From: Vibrio profundi
GTDB lineage: Bacteria; Pseudomonadota; Gammaproteobacteria; Enterobacterales; Vibrionaceae
DNA: 58,913 nt
Direction of reading: 5' to 3'
NCBI RefSeq assembly: GCF_005281835.1
Contig: NZ_RZIS01000016.1
Span: 1-58,913 of the forward strand
Part shown: positions 34,749-43,744 of the stretch, piece by piece
How the letters are laid out: each line of letters opens with the position of its first letter
Numbering within the stretch: position 1 is the stretch's first letter
The notes under the pieces: model-generated
What the model saw: the letters and a program-made list of their open reading frames with translations, nothing else
What the model was told of the DNA's origin: nothing
Database searches by the model: none
Translations under genes and position numbers: made by a program

Positions 34749-34781
34749 ATTTATAACTATAAAATTTCAGGACGTCAGAAC

Positions 34782-36395
34782 ATGAAACGATTGAGAATAC
34801 CGATCATCTTGTCACTGTTAATAGGGCTGTTTGCTTCAACGTTCAGTTACGCTGGAAGCGTTTCTTCTTATCAAGACATGAAGCTGGCTTTAACAGGCAA
34901 AAGCTCGAAACAAAAAATACAAGCGATGGAGTGGCTTTCAAGTCAACCAGACCAAGAGTTAAGCCATTCGGTTTTACAAGCGTGGCTAGATGGTGAACTT
35001 TATTATGACCAATCTCTACAGCAATTATTCGTTATTTCTAAGCTGGCAGAGACACAAACCGCTCACGACGTACAGACCGATGAGAGGGTAACGATCACTA
35101 ACACCCGCCAATACAAAAAGGTTCGGATTAATAACAGGTTACGCAAGGAAGTAAGATCGGAACTTGCCCAAATGGGGCTGAGTTCAAAAGACGATTCGAT
35201 TCGTTTGCAGGCCGTCCAGTCTTTGATTGGCAATACAGACGAACAAGTGATTGAAGCCATCCGCATAGCGATTGATTCAGAAAGTGTTGCTGATATCAAA
35301 AAGGAGATGACATTAGCGATCAGTGCCTACGACGCATTAGCGAATAACCCTGAGGTTCAGCTAGCGGCAATCGAGCAGTTGTCTGGTTACAAACACGCTA
35401 TTGTTTTTAGTCGGCTTAATGAAGTCATTCGAACCTCTTCCTATGAAGAATCTATCGCGGCTGCAGAAAAAGGCATTGACCAATATCAGCAAAGTCAGCG
35501 CTTGTATTCGGGTATAGAAACAGCATTTTTTGGCCTAAGTATGGGCTCAATTTTGGTACTAGCCGCTATCGGATTAGCCATCACTTTTGGTGTCATGGGT
35601 GTGATTAACATGGCTCACGGTGAACTTATTATGATTGGCGCGTACACCACTTATGTTATGCAGCTGCTCATGCCGAATCACTTAGGGCTCTCTTTGGCGC
35701 TCTCTATTCCTATGGCATTTTTGGTGTCGGGTGCGGTAGGTATCGCAATTGAGCGCGGAGTAATCCGCCACTTGTACGGCAGACCGCTAGAAACCTTGCT
35801 CGCAACTTTCGGTTTGAGCTTGATCTTACAGCAAGCTATCCGCTCGATTTTTTCGCCGCTTAATCGCTCTGTGGCAACGCCAGATTTCATGTCTGGTGTT
35901 CTACAAATCAATCCGATGCTGTCGTTCACCTATAACCGCCTTTATATCGTGTTGTTCTGCTTTGCAGTGTTTTTGGCTTTAGTGGCGTTACTCAAGAAAA
36001 CTCCACTCGGTTTACAAGTACGTGCGGTCTCCCAAAACCGTTCAATGGCGAAAGCAATGGGGATTCGCTCTGAAAGGGTGGATGCGATGACATTTGGTCT
36101 TGGCTCTGGCGTGGCTGGTGTGGCTGGTGTTGCTCTATCTCAGTTGACTAATGTAGGCCCAAATATGGGACAAGCTTACATCATTGATTCATTCATGGTG
36201 GTGGTGTTTGGCGGCGTAGGCAACTTATGGGGGACGCTCGTTGCTGGGCTAGGTCTAGGCATCTTTAACAAGGTACTCGAACCTTGGGCAGGAGCGGTGC
36301 TAGCCAAAATTCTTGTGTTGGTCTTCATCATTTTATTTATTCAAAAACGCCCACGAGGACTTTTCCCTCAACGTGGTCGCGCAGCTGAAAGTTAA
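34782..36395 (+). CDS. urtB: Urea ABC transporter permease UrtB
   Basis: Inner-membrane subunit of the urea importer, 537 residues. After a signal peptide comes the roughly 220-residue extracytoplasmic N-terminal region characteristic of UrtB, then about eight helices of the LivH-like permease from residue 250 (GLSMGSILVLAAIGLAITFGVMG, NMAHGELIMIGAYTTY). The cytoplasmic loop AVSQNRSMAKAMGIRSERVD contacts the ATPases. ATG 34782 was chosen: AGGA 9 nt upstream and a normal signal peptide; an in-frame ATG at 34722 lies in the upstream hairpin. urtC follows after 9 bp. Confidence 0.95.
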   Translation: MKRLRIPIILSLLIGLFASTFSYAGSVSSYQDMKLALTGKSSKQKIQAMEWLSSQPDQELSHSVLQAWLDGELYYDQSLQQLFVISKLAETQTAHDVQTDERVTITNTRQYKKVRINNRLRKEVRSELAQMGLSSKDDSIRLQAVQSLIGNTDEQVIEAIRIAIDSESVADIKKEMTLAISAYDALANNPEVQLAAIEQLSGYKHAIVFSRLNEVIRTSSYEESIAAAEKGIDQYQQSQRLYSGIETAFFGLSMGSILVLAAIGLAITFGVMGVINMAHGELIMIGAYTTYVMQLLMPNHLGLSLALSIPMAFLVSGAVGIAIERGVIRHLYGRPLETLLATFGLSLILQQAIRSIFSPLNRSVATPDFMSGVLQINPMLSFTYNRLYIVLFCFAVFLALVALLKKTPLGLQVRAVSQNRSMAKAMGIRSERVDAMTFGLGSGVAGVAGVALSQLTNVGPNMGQAYIIDSFMVVVFGGVGNLWGTLVAGLGLGIFNKVLEPWAGAVLAKILVLVFIILFIQKRPRGLFPQRGRAAES

Positions 36396-36404
36396 GGAGC
36401 GACG

Positions 36405-37538
36405 ATGTTGAGTTCAATATTAAAAAACGATCGCGGTGGACAGTTTACGGTCGTGACTTTGCTTGCGATGGCTGTGTTTATTCCCGTTGCGAATCTACTT
36501 CTTCCCGCTGGTCATCCCTTACATATAGAAACGTTCACCATTTCTTTGTTAGGCAAATACTTAAGTTATGCGATGTTGGCTTTGGCTGTCGATTTGGTAT
36601 GGGGGTACTTAGGACTACTTAGCCTTGGACATGGTGCATTCTTTGCGCTCGGAGGTTATGCGATGGGCATGTATCTCATGCGACAAATAGGTGATCGGGG
36701 AGTTTACGGTAATCCTGAACTCCCTGACTTCATGGTGTTTCTAGATTGGTCGGAAATACCTTGGTTTTGGCAAGGCTTTGACCAATTTTGGTTTGCCTGC
36801 TTGATGGTGGTGATTGTGCCTGGTTTGCTCGCTTATGCGTTTGGTTATCTGACGTTTCGTTCACGGGTATCCGGGGTGTATTTATCCATCATGACACAAG
36901 CGTTGACCTTCGCATTAATGCTGGCATTTTTTAGAAATGAAATGGGCTTTGGCGGCAACAATGGGTTAACGGATTTCAAGGATATTGTCGGTTATAGCCT
37001 GCAAGCCGATACCACCAAAATTGGCTTGTTTGTATGCACTTGCATCGCACTAGTTCTAGCGTACTTAGTTTGCCGAGCTGTGACGAATAGTCGCCTCGGG
37101 CGAGTGGCGCTGGCTATCCGAGATGCCGAATCGCGAACCCGATTCATGGGCTACGATGTCGACAATATGAAACTGTGGATCTTCGTGCTATCTGCGGTAA
37201 TTGCGGGTATTGCAGGCGCACTGTATGTCCCACAAGTGGGCATTATCAATCCGGGAGAATTTGCACCACTGAATTCTATTGAAGTCGTGGTGTGGGTAGC
37301 GCTTGGCGGGCGCGCAACCTTATTTGGCGCTATTGTCGGAGCCTTAATCGTCAACTACGCAAAGAGCTGGTTCACGGTTGAGTTTCCCGAAATATGGCTG
37401 TTCGCACTCGGCGGGCTATTTGTACTTGCCACCATGTATTTACCAAAAGGCGTGATTGGATTCATTCAAGAGCAGAGCCAAAAACTCAAACGTACTCAGT
37501 CAGCCAAGCGCTCACCAATCACTGAGGAGGCCGTTTAA
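36405..37538 (+). CDS. urtC: Urea ABC transporter permease UrtC
   Basis: Second membrane subunit, LivM-like, 377 residues with about ten hydrophobic segments. Recognisable: LVWGYLGLLSLGHGAFFALG in the core and AIRDAESRTRFMGYDVDNMK, the ATPase-contact loop. The C-terminal ~25 residues are basic and cytoplasmic. AAGGAGCGACG precedes the ATG. The stop overlaps the urtD start by 1 bp, as expected for co-translated subunits. Confidence 0.95.
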   Translation: MLSSILKNDRGGQFTVVTLLAMAVFIPVANLLLPAGHPLHIETFTISLLGKYLSYAMLALAVDLVWGYLGLLSLGHGAFFALGGYAMGMYLMRQIGDRGVYGNPELPDFMVFLDWSEIPWFWQGFDQFWFACLMVVIVPGLLAYAFGYLTFRSRVSGVYLSIMTQALTFALMLAFFRNEMGFGGNNGLTDFKDIVGYSLQADTTKIGLFVCTCIALVLAYLVCRAVTNSRLGRVALAIRDAESRTRFMGYDVDNMKLWIFVLSAVIAGIAGALYVPQVGIINPGEFAPLNSIEVVVWVALGGRATLFGAIVGALIVNYAKSWFTVEFPEIWLFALGGLFVLATMYLPKGVIGFIQEQSQKLKRTQSAKRSPITEEAV

Positions 37539-38389
37539 TGAATGCACTCACTAATTTGGGTGAAACTACTCAAGCATTTAAGTCCATTACCAAGCGTAAT
37601 GAAGTGTTCGATTTCATGAAGCCTCAGCAACATCCTTTGCTCGATACCTCACACAACATTTTGTTGTACATGGAAGGGGTGAATAAAACGTTCGACGGTT
37701 TCAAAGCGATCAATGACTTAAACCTATATATCAAAGAAGGAGAACTGCGCTGCATCATCGGCCCAAACGGAGCGGGTAAAACCACCATGATGGACATTAT
37801 TACCGGGAAAACTCAACCGGACTCTGGCTCGGTGTGGTTAGGTTCCAATATCAATTTACTCAACATGAGTGAAGCCGATATTGCGAATGCGGGAATTGGC
37901 CGCAAGTTTCAAAAACCAACGGTAATTGAGTGCCTTTCTGTTTGGCAAAACCTTGAACTCGCAATGGCCGGGAAAAGATCGGTATGGGCAACATTTACCG
38001 CAACATTGTCGGGCGAACAGAAGGACCGCATCACTTCAGTATTGGAGTTGACTCATCTTCATATTCAGGCAAATACACTGGCGGGCAACTTGTCACATGG
38101 GCAAAAGCAGTGGCTAGAAATTGGTATGCTGCTGATGCAAACCCCAAAGCTTCTACTCGTTGACGAGCCCGTAGCTGGGATGACGCATCAAGAAATGGAT
38201 CGCACTTCAGAATTGCTCAACTCTTTGGCTGGTCAACATTCAGTTGTCGTTGTTGAACACGATATGGATTTTGTTCGCTCAATTGCCAGTCATGTCACTG
38301 TTTTGCACCAAGGCCATGTTCTCGCTGAAGGCACCATGGACCAAGTGCAGAGTCATGCTGAAGTTAAACAAGTCTACTTAGGAGAATAA
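37538..38389 (+). CDS. urtD: Urea ABC transporter ATPase UrtD
   Basis: Cytoplasmic ATPase, LivG-like, 283 residues. Walker A GPNGAGKTT, signature LSHGQKQWLEIG, Walker B LLLVDEPVAGM and the switch histidine in VVVEHDMDFV are all present. An N-terminal extension of about 40 residues before the ABC core is usual in UrtD. It overlaps urtC by 1 bp; urtE starts 2 bp after its stop. Confidence 0.95.
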   Translation: MNALTNLGETTQAFKSITKRNEVFDFMKPQQHPLLDTSHNILLYMEGVNKTFDGFKAINDLNLYIKEGELRCIIGPNGAGKTTMMDIITGKTQPDSGSVWLGSNINLLNMSEADIANAGIGRKFQKPTVIECLSVWQNLELAMAGKRSVWATFTATLSGEQKDRITSVLELTHLHIQANTLAGNLSHGQKQWLEIGMLLMQTPKLLLVDEPVAGMTHQEMDRTSELLNSLAGQHSVVVVEHDMDFVRSIASHVTVLHQGHVLAEGTMDQVQSHAEVKQVYLGE

Positions 38390-38391
38390 CC

Positions 38392-39087
38392 ATGCTCAGT
38401 ATCCAAAATGTTAATCAGTTCTATGGTGAAAGCCATACGCTGTGGGATCTCTGCATGGAGATCCCTAAGGGAAAATGCACGGTACTAATGGGACGAAATG
38501 GTGTCGGGAAGACGACGTTACTCCAATCAATTATGGGGCTGGTTAAAGTCAGAGACGGAGAAATCAAGCTAGAGGGCCAAGCTATTCAACAGCATTCGCC
38601 TGAAGAAAGGCCTCGCTTAGGGATCGGTTATGTACCACAAGGCCGACAAATTTTTCCAATGCTCAGTGTTGAAGAAAACCTGCAAGTAGGATTACCCATT
38701 CGCTCACGAGGCGATAGGAAAATTCCAGATTTTATTTACGAGATCTTTCCGGTTTTGAAAGAAATGCGTCATCGCCGTGGGGGAGATTTGTCTGGCGGCC
38801 AGCAGCAACAATTAGCCATCGGCAGGGCGCTGGTGGTGAACCCAAGTTTATTGATTTTGGATGAACCTACTGAAGGGATTCAGCCCAACATAGTGCAAGA
38901 GATTGGCGACATAATATTAATGCTGAATCAAAAGTTTGGTTTAACAGTATTGCTTGTTGAGCAAAAGTTGCCTTTCGCCAGAAAAGTAGGGGATCAATTT
39001 TGTATTTTGGATCGTGGGCGAGCGGTAGCCACGGGAGAAATGTCGGATCTTAATGAACAACTCATTGCGGAGTACCTAACTGTATGA
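38392..39087 (+). CDS. urtE: Urea ABC transporter ATPase UrtE
   Basis: Second ATPase, LivF-like, 231 residues: Walker A GRNGVGKTT, signature LSGGQQQQLAIGRAL, Walker B LLILDEPTEGIQP, switch VLLVEQKL. AAGAAAGGC-type cytoplasmic protein with no extension. Its last codons overlap the ureD start by 4 bp (ATGA), which joins transport and urease genes in one message. Confidence 0.95.
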   Translation: MLSIQNVNQFYGESHTLWDLCMEIPKGKCTVLMGRNGVGKTTLLQSIMGLVKVRDGEIKLEGQAIQQHSPEERPRLGIGYVPQGRQIFPMLSVEENLQVGLPIRSRGDRKIPDFIYEIFPVLKEMRHRRGGDLSGGQQQQLAIGRALVVNPSLLILDEPTEGIQPNIVQEIGDIILMLNQKFGLTVLLVEQKLPFARKVGDQFCILDRGRAVATGEMSDLNEQLIAEYLTV

Positions 39088-39983
39088 TGACTCTTAATGT
39101 ATCAGAGGTCGAAGCTAGCATTCGAGTGAACCCATTTTTGATGGAGGCTGAACAGGAAGGCTGGAAAGCGGAGCTGAAACTAGGCTTTGCAGACCGAGGG
39201 GATAAAACGGTACTTAAACACCGTTCTCAGTTCGGACCGCTTTCGTTACAACGGCCTTTGTACCCAGAAAAAAACATCTGCCACGTGTATTTGTTACACC
39301 CGCCAGGTGGTGTTGTGGGCGGTGACACGCTTGATATCACGGCAACGGCGGCAGTTAATTCACACGCCCTTATTACCACTCCCGGCGCGACTAAGTTCTA
39401 TCGTTCGGATGAAAAAGTTGCGCGGCAAACTCAAACTTTAATTGTTGAAGAAGGGGCGACTTTGGAATGGTTACCTCAAGAAAACATATTTTTTCCTGAT
39501 AGTTACGCAAAAGTCGATACACGCATCTATCTACATGAAAATTCGCGCTTTATGGGCTGGGAGATGCACTGCTTTGGACGCCCTGCACTAAATGAGGGAT
39601 TCGAACTTGGTGCAATACGAGGCAAGACTGAAATCTACATTAATGACAAAAGAATTTTAACGGAACAAATTCGGCTCGATGGTGGTGATAAGTTGTTTTT
39701 AAACAAAGGGTTAATGGACGCTTCGATGTCGGCCAGTTTCTTTATTTCAAATAATGACGAAGCGCTATTTGAATTGGTACAGAGCTTGCTCAATCAAATA
39801 CAACAAAGTGCATTAGAGAAGAATTTAGTATTTGGGGTCACTCAAATCGAAGGTTTGATCATAATTCGTGCACTGGGTGACTGGAGCGAGTCGATACTTT
39901 CGGCTTTCGGTCAAATTTGGCAGTTGGTACGTTCGCAATGGTTAGGGGCTTCCCCTGAGTTGCCTCGTATTTGGGCGACTTAG
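39084..39983 (+). CDS. ureD: Urease accessory protein UreD
   Basis: Chaperone that binds apo-urease and, with UreF and UreG, directs nickel into the active site. 299 residues with the family stretches FADRGDKTVLKHRSQFGPL, LLHPPGGVVGGDTL, ITTPGATKFYRS and LEWLPQENIFFP. Two adjacent ATGs (39084, 39087) are possible. It is coupled to urtE by a 4-bp overlap. A 216-bp gap follows before ureA; it holds no gene and no sigma-54 element, only a short AACGA/TCGTT inverted repeat near 40105. Confidence 0.94.
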   Translation: MMTLNVSEVEASIRVNPFLMEAEQEGWKAELKLGFADRGDKTVLKHRSQFGPLSLQRPLYPEKNICHVYLLHPPGGVVGGDTLDITATAAVNSHALITTPGATKFYRSDEKVARQTQTLIVEEGATLEWLPQENIFFPDSYAKVDTRIYLHENSRFMGWEMHCFGRPALNEGFELGAIRGKTEIYINDKRILTEQIRLDGGDKLFLNKGLMDASMSASFFISNNDEALFELVQSLLNQIQQSALEKNLVFGVTQIEGLIIIRALGDWSESILSAFGQIWQLVRSQWLGASPELPRIWAT

Positions 39984-40199
39984 TCGGCTATTTGATCGTG
40001 GGTGACACCATAGTCGGTAAGGCCTGCAATACGTAATCAGCTCTCAATTAGGCTTTAACGACGTCAGGCTCAATGGCTTAGAAACGGCTGACTTGTCGGG
40101 AAATTAACGATAAGCAGTCGTTCATTAATTGGTGCCGAGTTCAAGTAATTCAACGCAGACATTACGCGGGCAGCCAAGATCAACAATATGGAGAGCTAG

Positions 40200-40502
40200 A
40201 TGGAATTAACTCCAAGAGAGAAAGATAAACTACTCATTTTTTGTGCTGGCATGTTAGCCAAGCAACGCAAAGAACGGGGGATCAAATTGAACTACCCAGA
40301 ATCGATCGCGCTGATAAGCAGTGAGATTCTTGAAGGCGCTAGGGAAGGAAAAAGCGTGTCAGACCTTATGGGGTTTGGGCGCACAATCTTAAGTGCTGAC
40401 GATGTAATGGAAGGGGTTCCATCGATGATCCCAGACGTACAAGTCGAAGCCACGTTTCCAGATGGGACCAAGTTGGTCACTGTTCATGAACCTATAGTGT
40501 GA
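40200..40502 (+). CDS. ureA: Urease gamma subunit
   Basis: Smallest structural subunit, exactly 100 residues as usual. Matches MELTPREKDKLLIF, ARKERGIKLNYPESIALIS-type helix and DLMGFGRTIL, plus VEATFPDGTKLVTVHEPI at the C-terminus. GGAGAG precedes the ATG. ureB follows after 7 bp. Separate gamma and beta genes are the normal bacterial arrangement. Confidence 0.97.
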   Translation: MELTPREKDKLLIFCAGMLAKQRKERGIKLNYPESIALISSEILEGAREGKSVSDLMGFGRTILSADDVMEGVPSMIPDVQVEATFPDGTKLVTVHEPIV

Positions 40503-40509
40503 GGCGGCG

Positions 40510-40845
40510 ATGAAATCAATTACCTCAGCGCCCAACACGTTAGTTCCTGGTGAACTGCAAGCGGCAGAAGGCTTTATGGAGCTCAACCAAGGGCTAGAAA
40601 CGTGTACCGTTCAAGTCAAAAATTTGGGCGATCGCCCGATTCAAATAGGCTCTCATTATCACTTTTATGAAGCCAACGACGCATTGGAATTTGATAGGGA
40701 AGCGACTCGAGGTTTCCGCCTCAATATTCCTGCCGGTACTGCAACTCGTTTTGAACCAGGCCAATCACGAACGGTTGAATTGGTATCGTATTCAGGCAAA
40801 CGCGAAGTGTTTGGTTTCCAAGGTAAAGTCATGGGTGCGCTTTAG
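40510..40845 (+). CDS. ureB: Urease beta subunit
   Basis: Structural subunit of 111 residues: VPGELQAAEGFMELNQG at the start, VKNLGDRPIQIGSHYHFYEA and FEPGQSRTVELVSYSGKREV, all family signatures. It packs between alpha and gamma in the (alpha-beta-gamma)3 trimer. A GGCG spaced 5-8 nt upstream serves as a weak ribosome-binding site. ureC starts 44 bp downstream. Confidence 0.97.
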   Translation: MKSITSAPNTLVPGELQAAEGFMELNQGLETCTVQVKNLGDRPIQIGSHYHFYEANDALEFDREATRGFRLNIPAGTATRFEPGQSRTVELVSYSGKREVFGFQGKVMGAL

Positions 40846-40889
40846 CGACCTACATCGACTAATCAAAAAAACAATAACAAGGATACGTT

Positions 40890-42593
40890 ATGGCGAGCAT
40901 TTCAAGGCAAGCATATGCCGAGATGTTTGGCCCAACTGTTGGCGATCGTTTAAGGCTTGCTGATACAGAATTGTGGCTAGAAGTAGAAAAAGATTTCACC
41001 ACTTACGGCGACGAAGTCAAGTTCGGTGGTGGAAAGGTGATCCGCGATGGTATGGGACAAAGCCAAAGGCCGAGTGCTGAAACACCGGACTTAGTGATCA
41101 CTAATGCAGTGGTGTTGGATTACTGGGGCATCGTAAAAGCGGATGTTGCCGTAAAACATGGGCGTATTTCAGCTATTGGTAAAGCGGGAAATCCGGACGT
41201 TCAAGCGGGAGTGGATATTATTATTGGCCCCGGAACAGAAGTGATTGCCGGAGAAGGATCCATTTTAACGGCAGGCGGCATTGACTCTCATATTCATTAC
41301 ATTTGCCCACAGCAAATTGAAGAGGCGCTTGCATCTGGCGTAACAACAATGATTGGCGGCGGAACGGGGCCTGCAACGGGCACCAATGCGACGACTTGTA
41401 CGCCCGGTCCATGGAACATTCACCGAATGCTTGAGTCACTGGATCAGTTTCCGATGAACTTCGGCATTTTGGGCAAAGGCAATGCTAGCCAACCTGAAGG
41501 GCTGCGCGAGCAAGTCGCGGCTGGCGCTGTTGGGCTTAAACTTCATGAAGACTGGGGTACCACTCCAGCTTCAATTGATACTTGTTTAACAGTCGCAGAT
41601 GAAATGGACGTACAAGTCGCGATTCATACTGACACGCTCAACGAGTCAGGGTTTGTCGAATCAACGCTTGATGCCATTGGAGATCGCGTTATCCACACCT
41701 ATCACACCGAAGGGGCTGGTGGCGGTCATGCGCCCGATATTATTCGAGCGTGTGGAGAGTCTAACGTTCTTCCTTCTTCGACTAACCCAACACGCCCTTA
41801 CACGATCAACACGGTGGATGAACACTTAGATATGTTGATGGTGTGTCACCACTTGTCTCCTTCCATTGCAGAAGATGTCGCCTTTGCGGAGTCTCGTATT
41901 CGCCGAGAAACCATTGCAGCGGAAGATATTCTTCATGATTTAGGGGCTTTCTCGATGATTGCATCGGATTCTCAAGCGATGGGTAGAGTTGGAGAAGTGA
42001 TCACTCGAACTTGGCAAACGGCTCATAAGATGAAAGTTCAGCGAGGCAGTCTGCAAGAGGATTCCAGCTTTAGTGATAACTTCCGCTTAAAACGCTATGT
42101 GGCGAAATACACGATTAATCCGGCGATTACTCATGGTATGGGGCATGAAGTTGGCTCTATTGAAGTAGGCAAGCTTGCAGACTTAGTGCTGTGGAAGCCG
42201 GCGTTTTTTGGCGTTAAACCGAGCTTGATCTTAAAGGGCGGTATGATCGCAATGGCACCAATGGGCGATCCAAATGCTTCAATCCCAACCCCTCAACCTG
42301 TTCATTATCGTTCCATGTTTGGCAGTTATGGTAAAGCGAGTCAGAACACCTCAATGCTGTTTATTTCTGAGCAAGCAAAGCGTGAAGGCGTGGATGAAAG
42401 GCTTGGGCTAGGCAGTTTGATTGGCGTGACTAAGAACTGCCGTAATATCGCGAAAAAGGATATGAAGCTAAACAGCTGGCAGCCGAGCATAGAAGTGGAC
42501 TCGCAAACCTATCAGGTGCGGGCTAATGGTGAACTATTGGTTTGTGAGCCTGCCGTGGAATTACCTATGGCTCAGCGCTATTTCTTATTTTAA
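40890..42593 (+). CDS. ureC: Urease alpha (catalytic) subunit
   Basis: Nickel amidohydrolase that splits urea into ammonia and carbamate. 567 residues, full length. All active-site residues are in place with standard numbering: His134 and His136 (IDSHIHYICP), the lysine that is carbamylated, Lys217 (GLKLHEDWG), His246 (AIHTDTLNESG), His272 (TYHTEGAGGGH), flap Cys319-His320 (VCHHLS) and Asp360 (ASDSQAMGR). The enzyme should be active once nickel is loaded. AAGGATACGTT precedes the ATG. Cytoplasmic. Confidence 0.98.
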   Translation: MASISRQAYAEMFGPTVGDRLRLADTELWLEVEKDFTTYGDEVKFGGGKVIRDGMGQSQRPSAETPDLVITNAVVLDYWGIVKADVAVKHGRISAIGKAGNPDVQAGVDIIIGPGTEVIAGEGSILTAGGIDSHIHYICPQQIEEALASGVTTMIGGGTGPATGTNATTCTPGPWNIHRMLESLDQFPMNFGILGKGNASQPEGLREQVAAGAVGLKLHEDWGTTPASIDTCLTVADEMDVQVAIHTDTLNESGFVESTLDAIGDRVIHTYHTEGAGGGHAPDIIRACGESNVLPSSTNPTRPYTINTVDEHLDMLMVCHHLSPSIAEDVAFAESRIRRETIAAEDILHDLGAFSMIASDSQAMGRVGEVITRTWQTAHKMKVQRGSLQEDSSFSDNFRLKRYVAKYTINPAITHGMGHEVGSIEVGKLADLVLWKPAFFGVKPSLILKGGMIAMAPMGDPNASIPTPQPVHYRSMFGSYGKASQNTSMLFISEQAKREGVDERLGLGSLIGVTKNCRNIAKKDMKLNSWQPSIEVDSQTYQVRANGELLVCEPAVELPMAQRYFLF

Positions 42594-42607
42594 TCAAGGA
42601 GTTTTTG

Positions 42608-43063
42608 ATGATCGAATTAATCGAGCTAGCAGATTCTAGTGTGGGCAAAACACCTGACGGCAGCTTAAGTCTTCCAATCGATAAACGTATAAAGAGCCGC
42701 CTTAAAGTCATTTTAGACGATGGGCGAGACGCGGGATTGTTTTTACCTAGAGGGCATATTCTACGCCATGGTGAACAACTGATCAGCAAATGCGGTTTGT
42801 ACATTGAGGTAAAAGCGGCGCCTGAGCAGGTATCTACTGTCTATTGTGACAGTGCCTTATTACTGACGCGAGTTGCTTACCACTTGGGTAATCGCCATGT
42901 ACCACTGCAAGTCGAGGCGGGTTGGGTTCGCTACCAGCATGATCATGTATTAGATGAAATGGTGGCCGGCTTAGGCGCAGACGTGACTAGCGAAAACGAG
43001 CCATTTGAGCCTGAAGGCGGTGCTTATGGTGGGAGTTCTGGCGGCCATCATCACCATCACTAA
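42608..43063 (+). CDS. ureE: Urease accessory protein UreE (nickel metallochaperone)
   Basis: Delivers nickel to the urease maturation complex. 151 residues with the two-domain UreE layout (SLPIDKRIKSRLKVILDDGR, LLTRVAYHLGNRHVPLQVE and YQHDHVLDEMV with the metal-binding histidine). It ends in a short His-rich tail (GGHHHHH) that can store nickel. ATG 42608 was chosen, as AAGGAG lies 7 nt upstream; the TTG just before it is an artefact of reading-frame extension. Confidence 0.96.
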   Translation: MIELIELADSSVGKTPDGSLSLPIDKRIKSRLKVILDDGRDAGLFLPRGHILRHGEQLISKCGLYIEVKAAPEQVSTVYCDSALLLTRVAYHLGNRHVPLQVEAGWVRYQHDHVLDEMVAGLGADVTSENEPFEPEGGAYGGSSGGHHHHH

Positions 43064-43121
43064 ATTAAGAATTACAAAAATTATCAACCAATAACAATTA
43101 GAAAATAACAAGGAAATGTTT

Positions 43122-43733
43122 ATGCAATTACAACGCTTACTGTCAGTTTCAGCTTGTTCTAAAGCTTCTCTATTTGGCTTCGCGACATTGTTTAGTGCGT
43201 CTAGTTATAGTCATGTCGGACATGACCATGGGGAACAAACTAACGCATTCTTTTCAGGGATCATTCACCCAATCACAGGTCTTGACCATTTAGTTGCCTT
43301 AATTGGCTTTGGGATGTTGGCTGGTTTCATGGGCCATAAGCACGCTTCTAAGTCGCTTAGCTTCAAGTTTATGATTGCGGCTTTGGTTAGCTTGTTAATG
43401 GGGTTAGTGGGTGGTCGTATTCTAGGTGCTGTATCTGGGCTGGAAACTCTTATTATGGCCTCTCTGTTTGTTGTCGCACTCGGGATTTGGAATGTGTTTT
43501 CGGCGCGTGAATCGCTATCTACATTGTTAGTGGCTGCGGCTGTTAGTCTCATTTTCTTCCATGGCTTTGCACACGGTGTGGAAGCTCAAGGTTCCATTAT
43601 TCAGTTTACTTTTGGCATGTTGATATCCGCTGCAGCGCTAATGATGCTAGGCCGAAAGGTGAGTAGTTTAATGACGCACAAATGGGCGGCAATTGGTGTT
43701 GTATCGACTTCAGCTGCGTTAGCGTTAATGTAA
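43122..43733 (+). CDS. ureJ: HupE/UreJ-family nickel permease
   Basis: Probable nickel uptake protein of the inner membrane. 203 residues with a signal-like N-terminus, a His-rich segment at the outer face (HVGHDHGEQ), and about six helices. Family motif HPITGLDHLVALIGFGMLAG and the second histidine motif FFHGFAHGVE are intact. ATG 43122 was preferred because AAGGAAA lies at correct spacing; ATG 43116 abuts it. Its location between ureE and ureF supports a role in supplying nickel to urease. Confidence 0.9.
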   Translation: MQLQRLLSVSACSKASLFGFATLFSASSYSHVGHDHGEQTNAFFSGIIHPITGLDHLVALIGFGMLAGFMGHKHASKSLSFKFMIAALVSLLMGLVGGRILGAVSGLETLIMASLFVVALGIWNVFSARESLSTLLVAAAVSLIFFHGFAHGVEAQGSIIQFTFGMLISAAALMMLGRKVSSLMTHKWAAIGVVSTSAALALM

Positions 43734-43744
43734 CGTAGGCGTAG

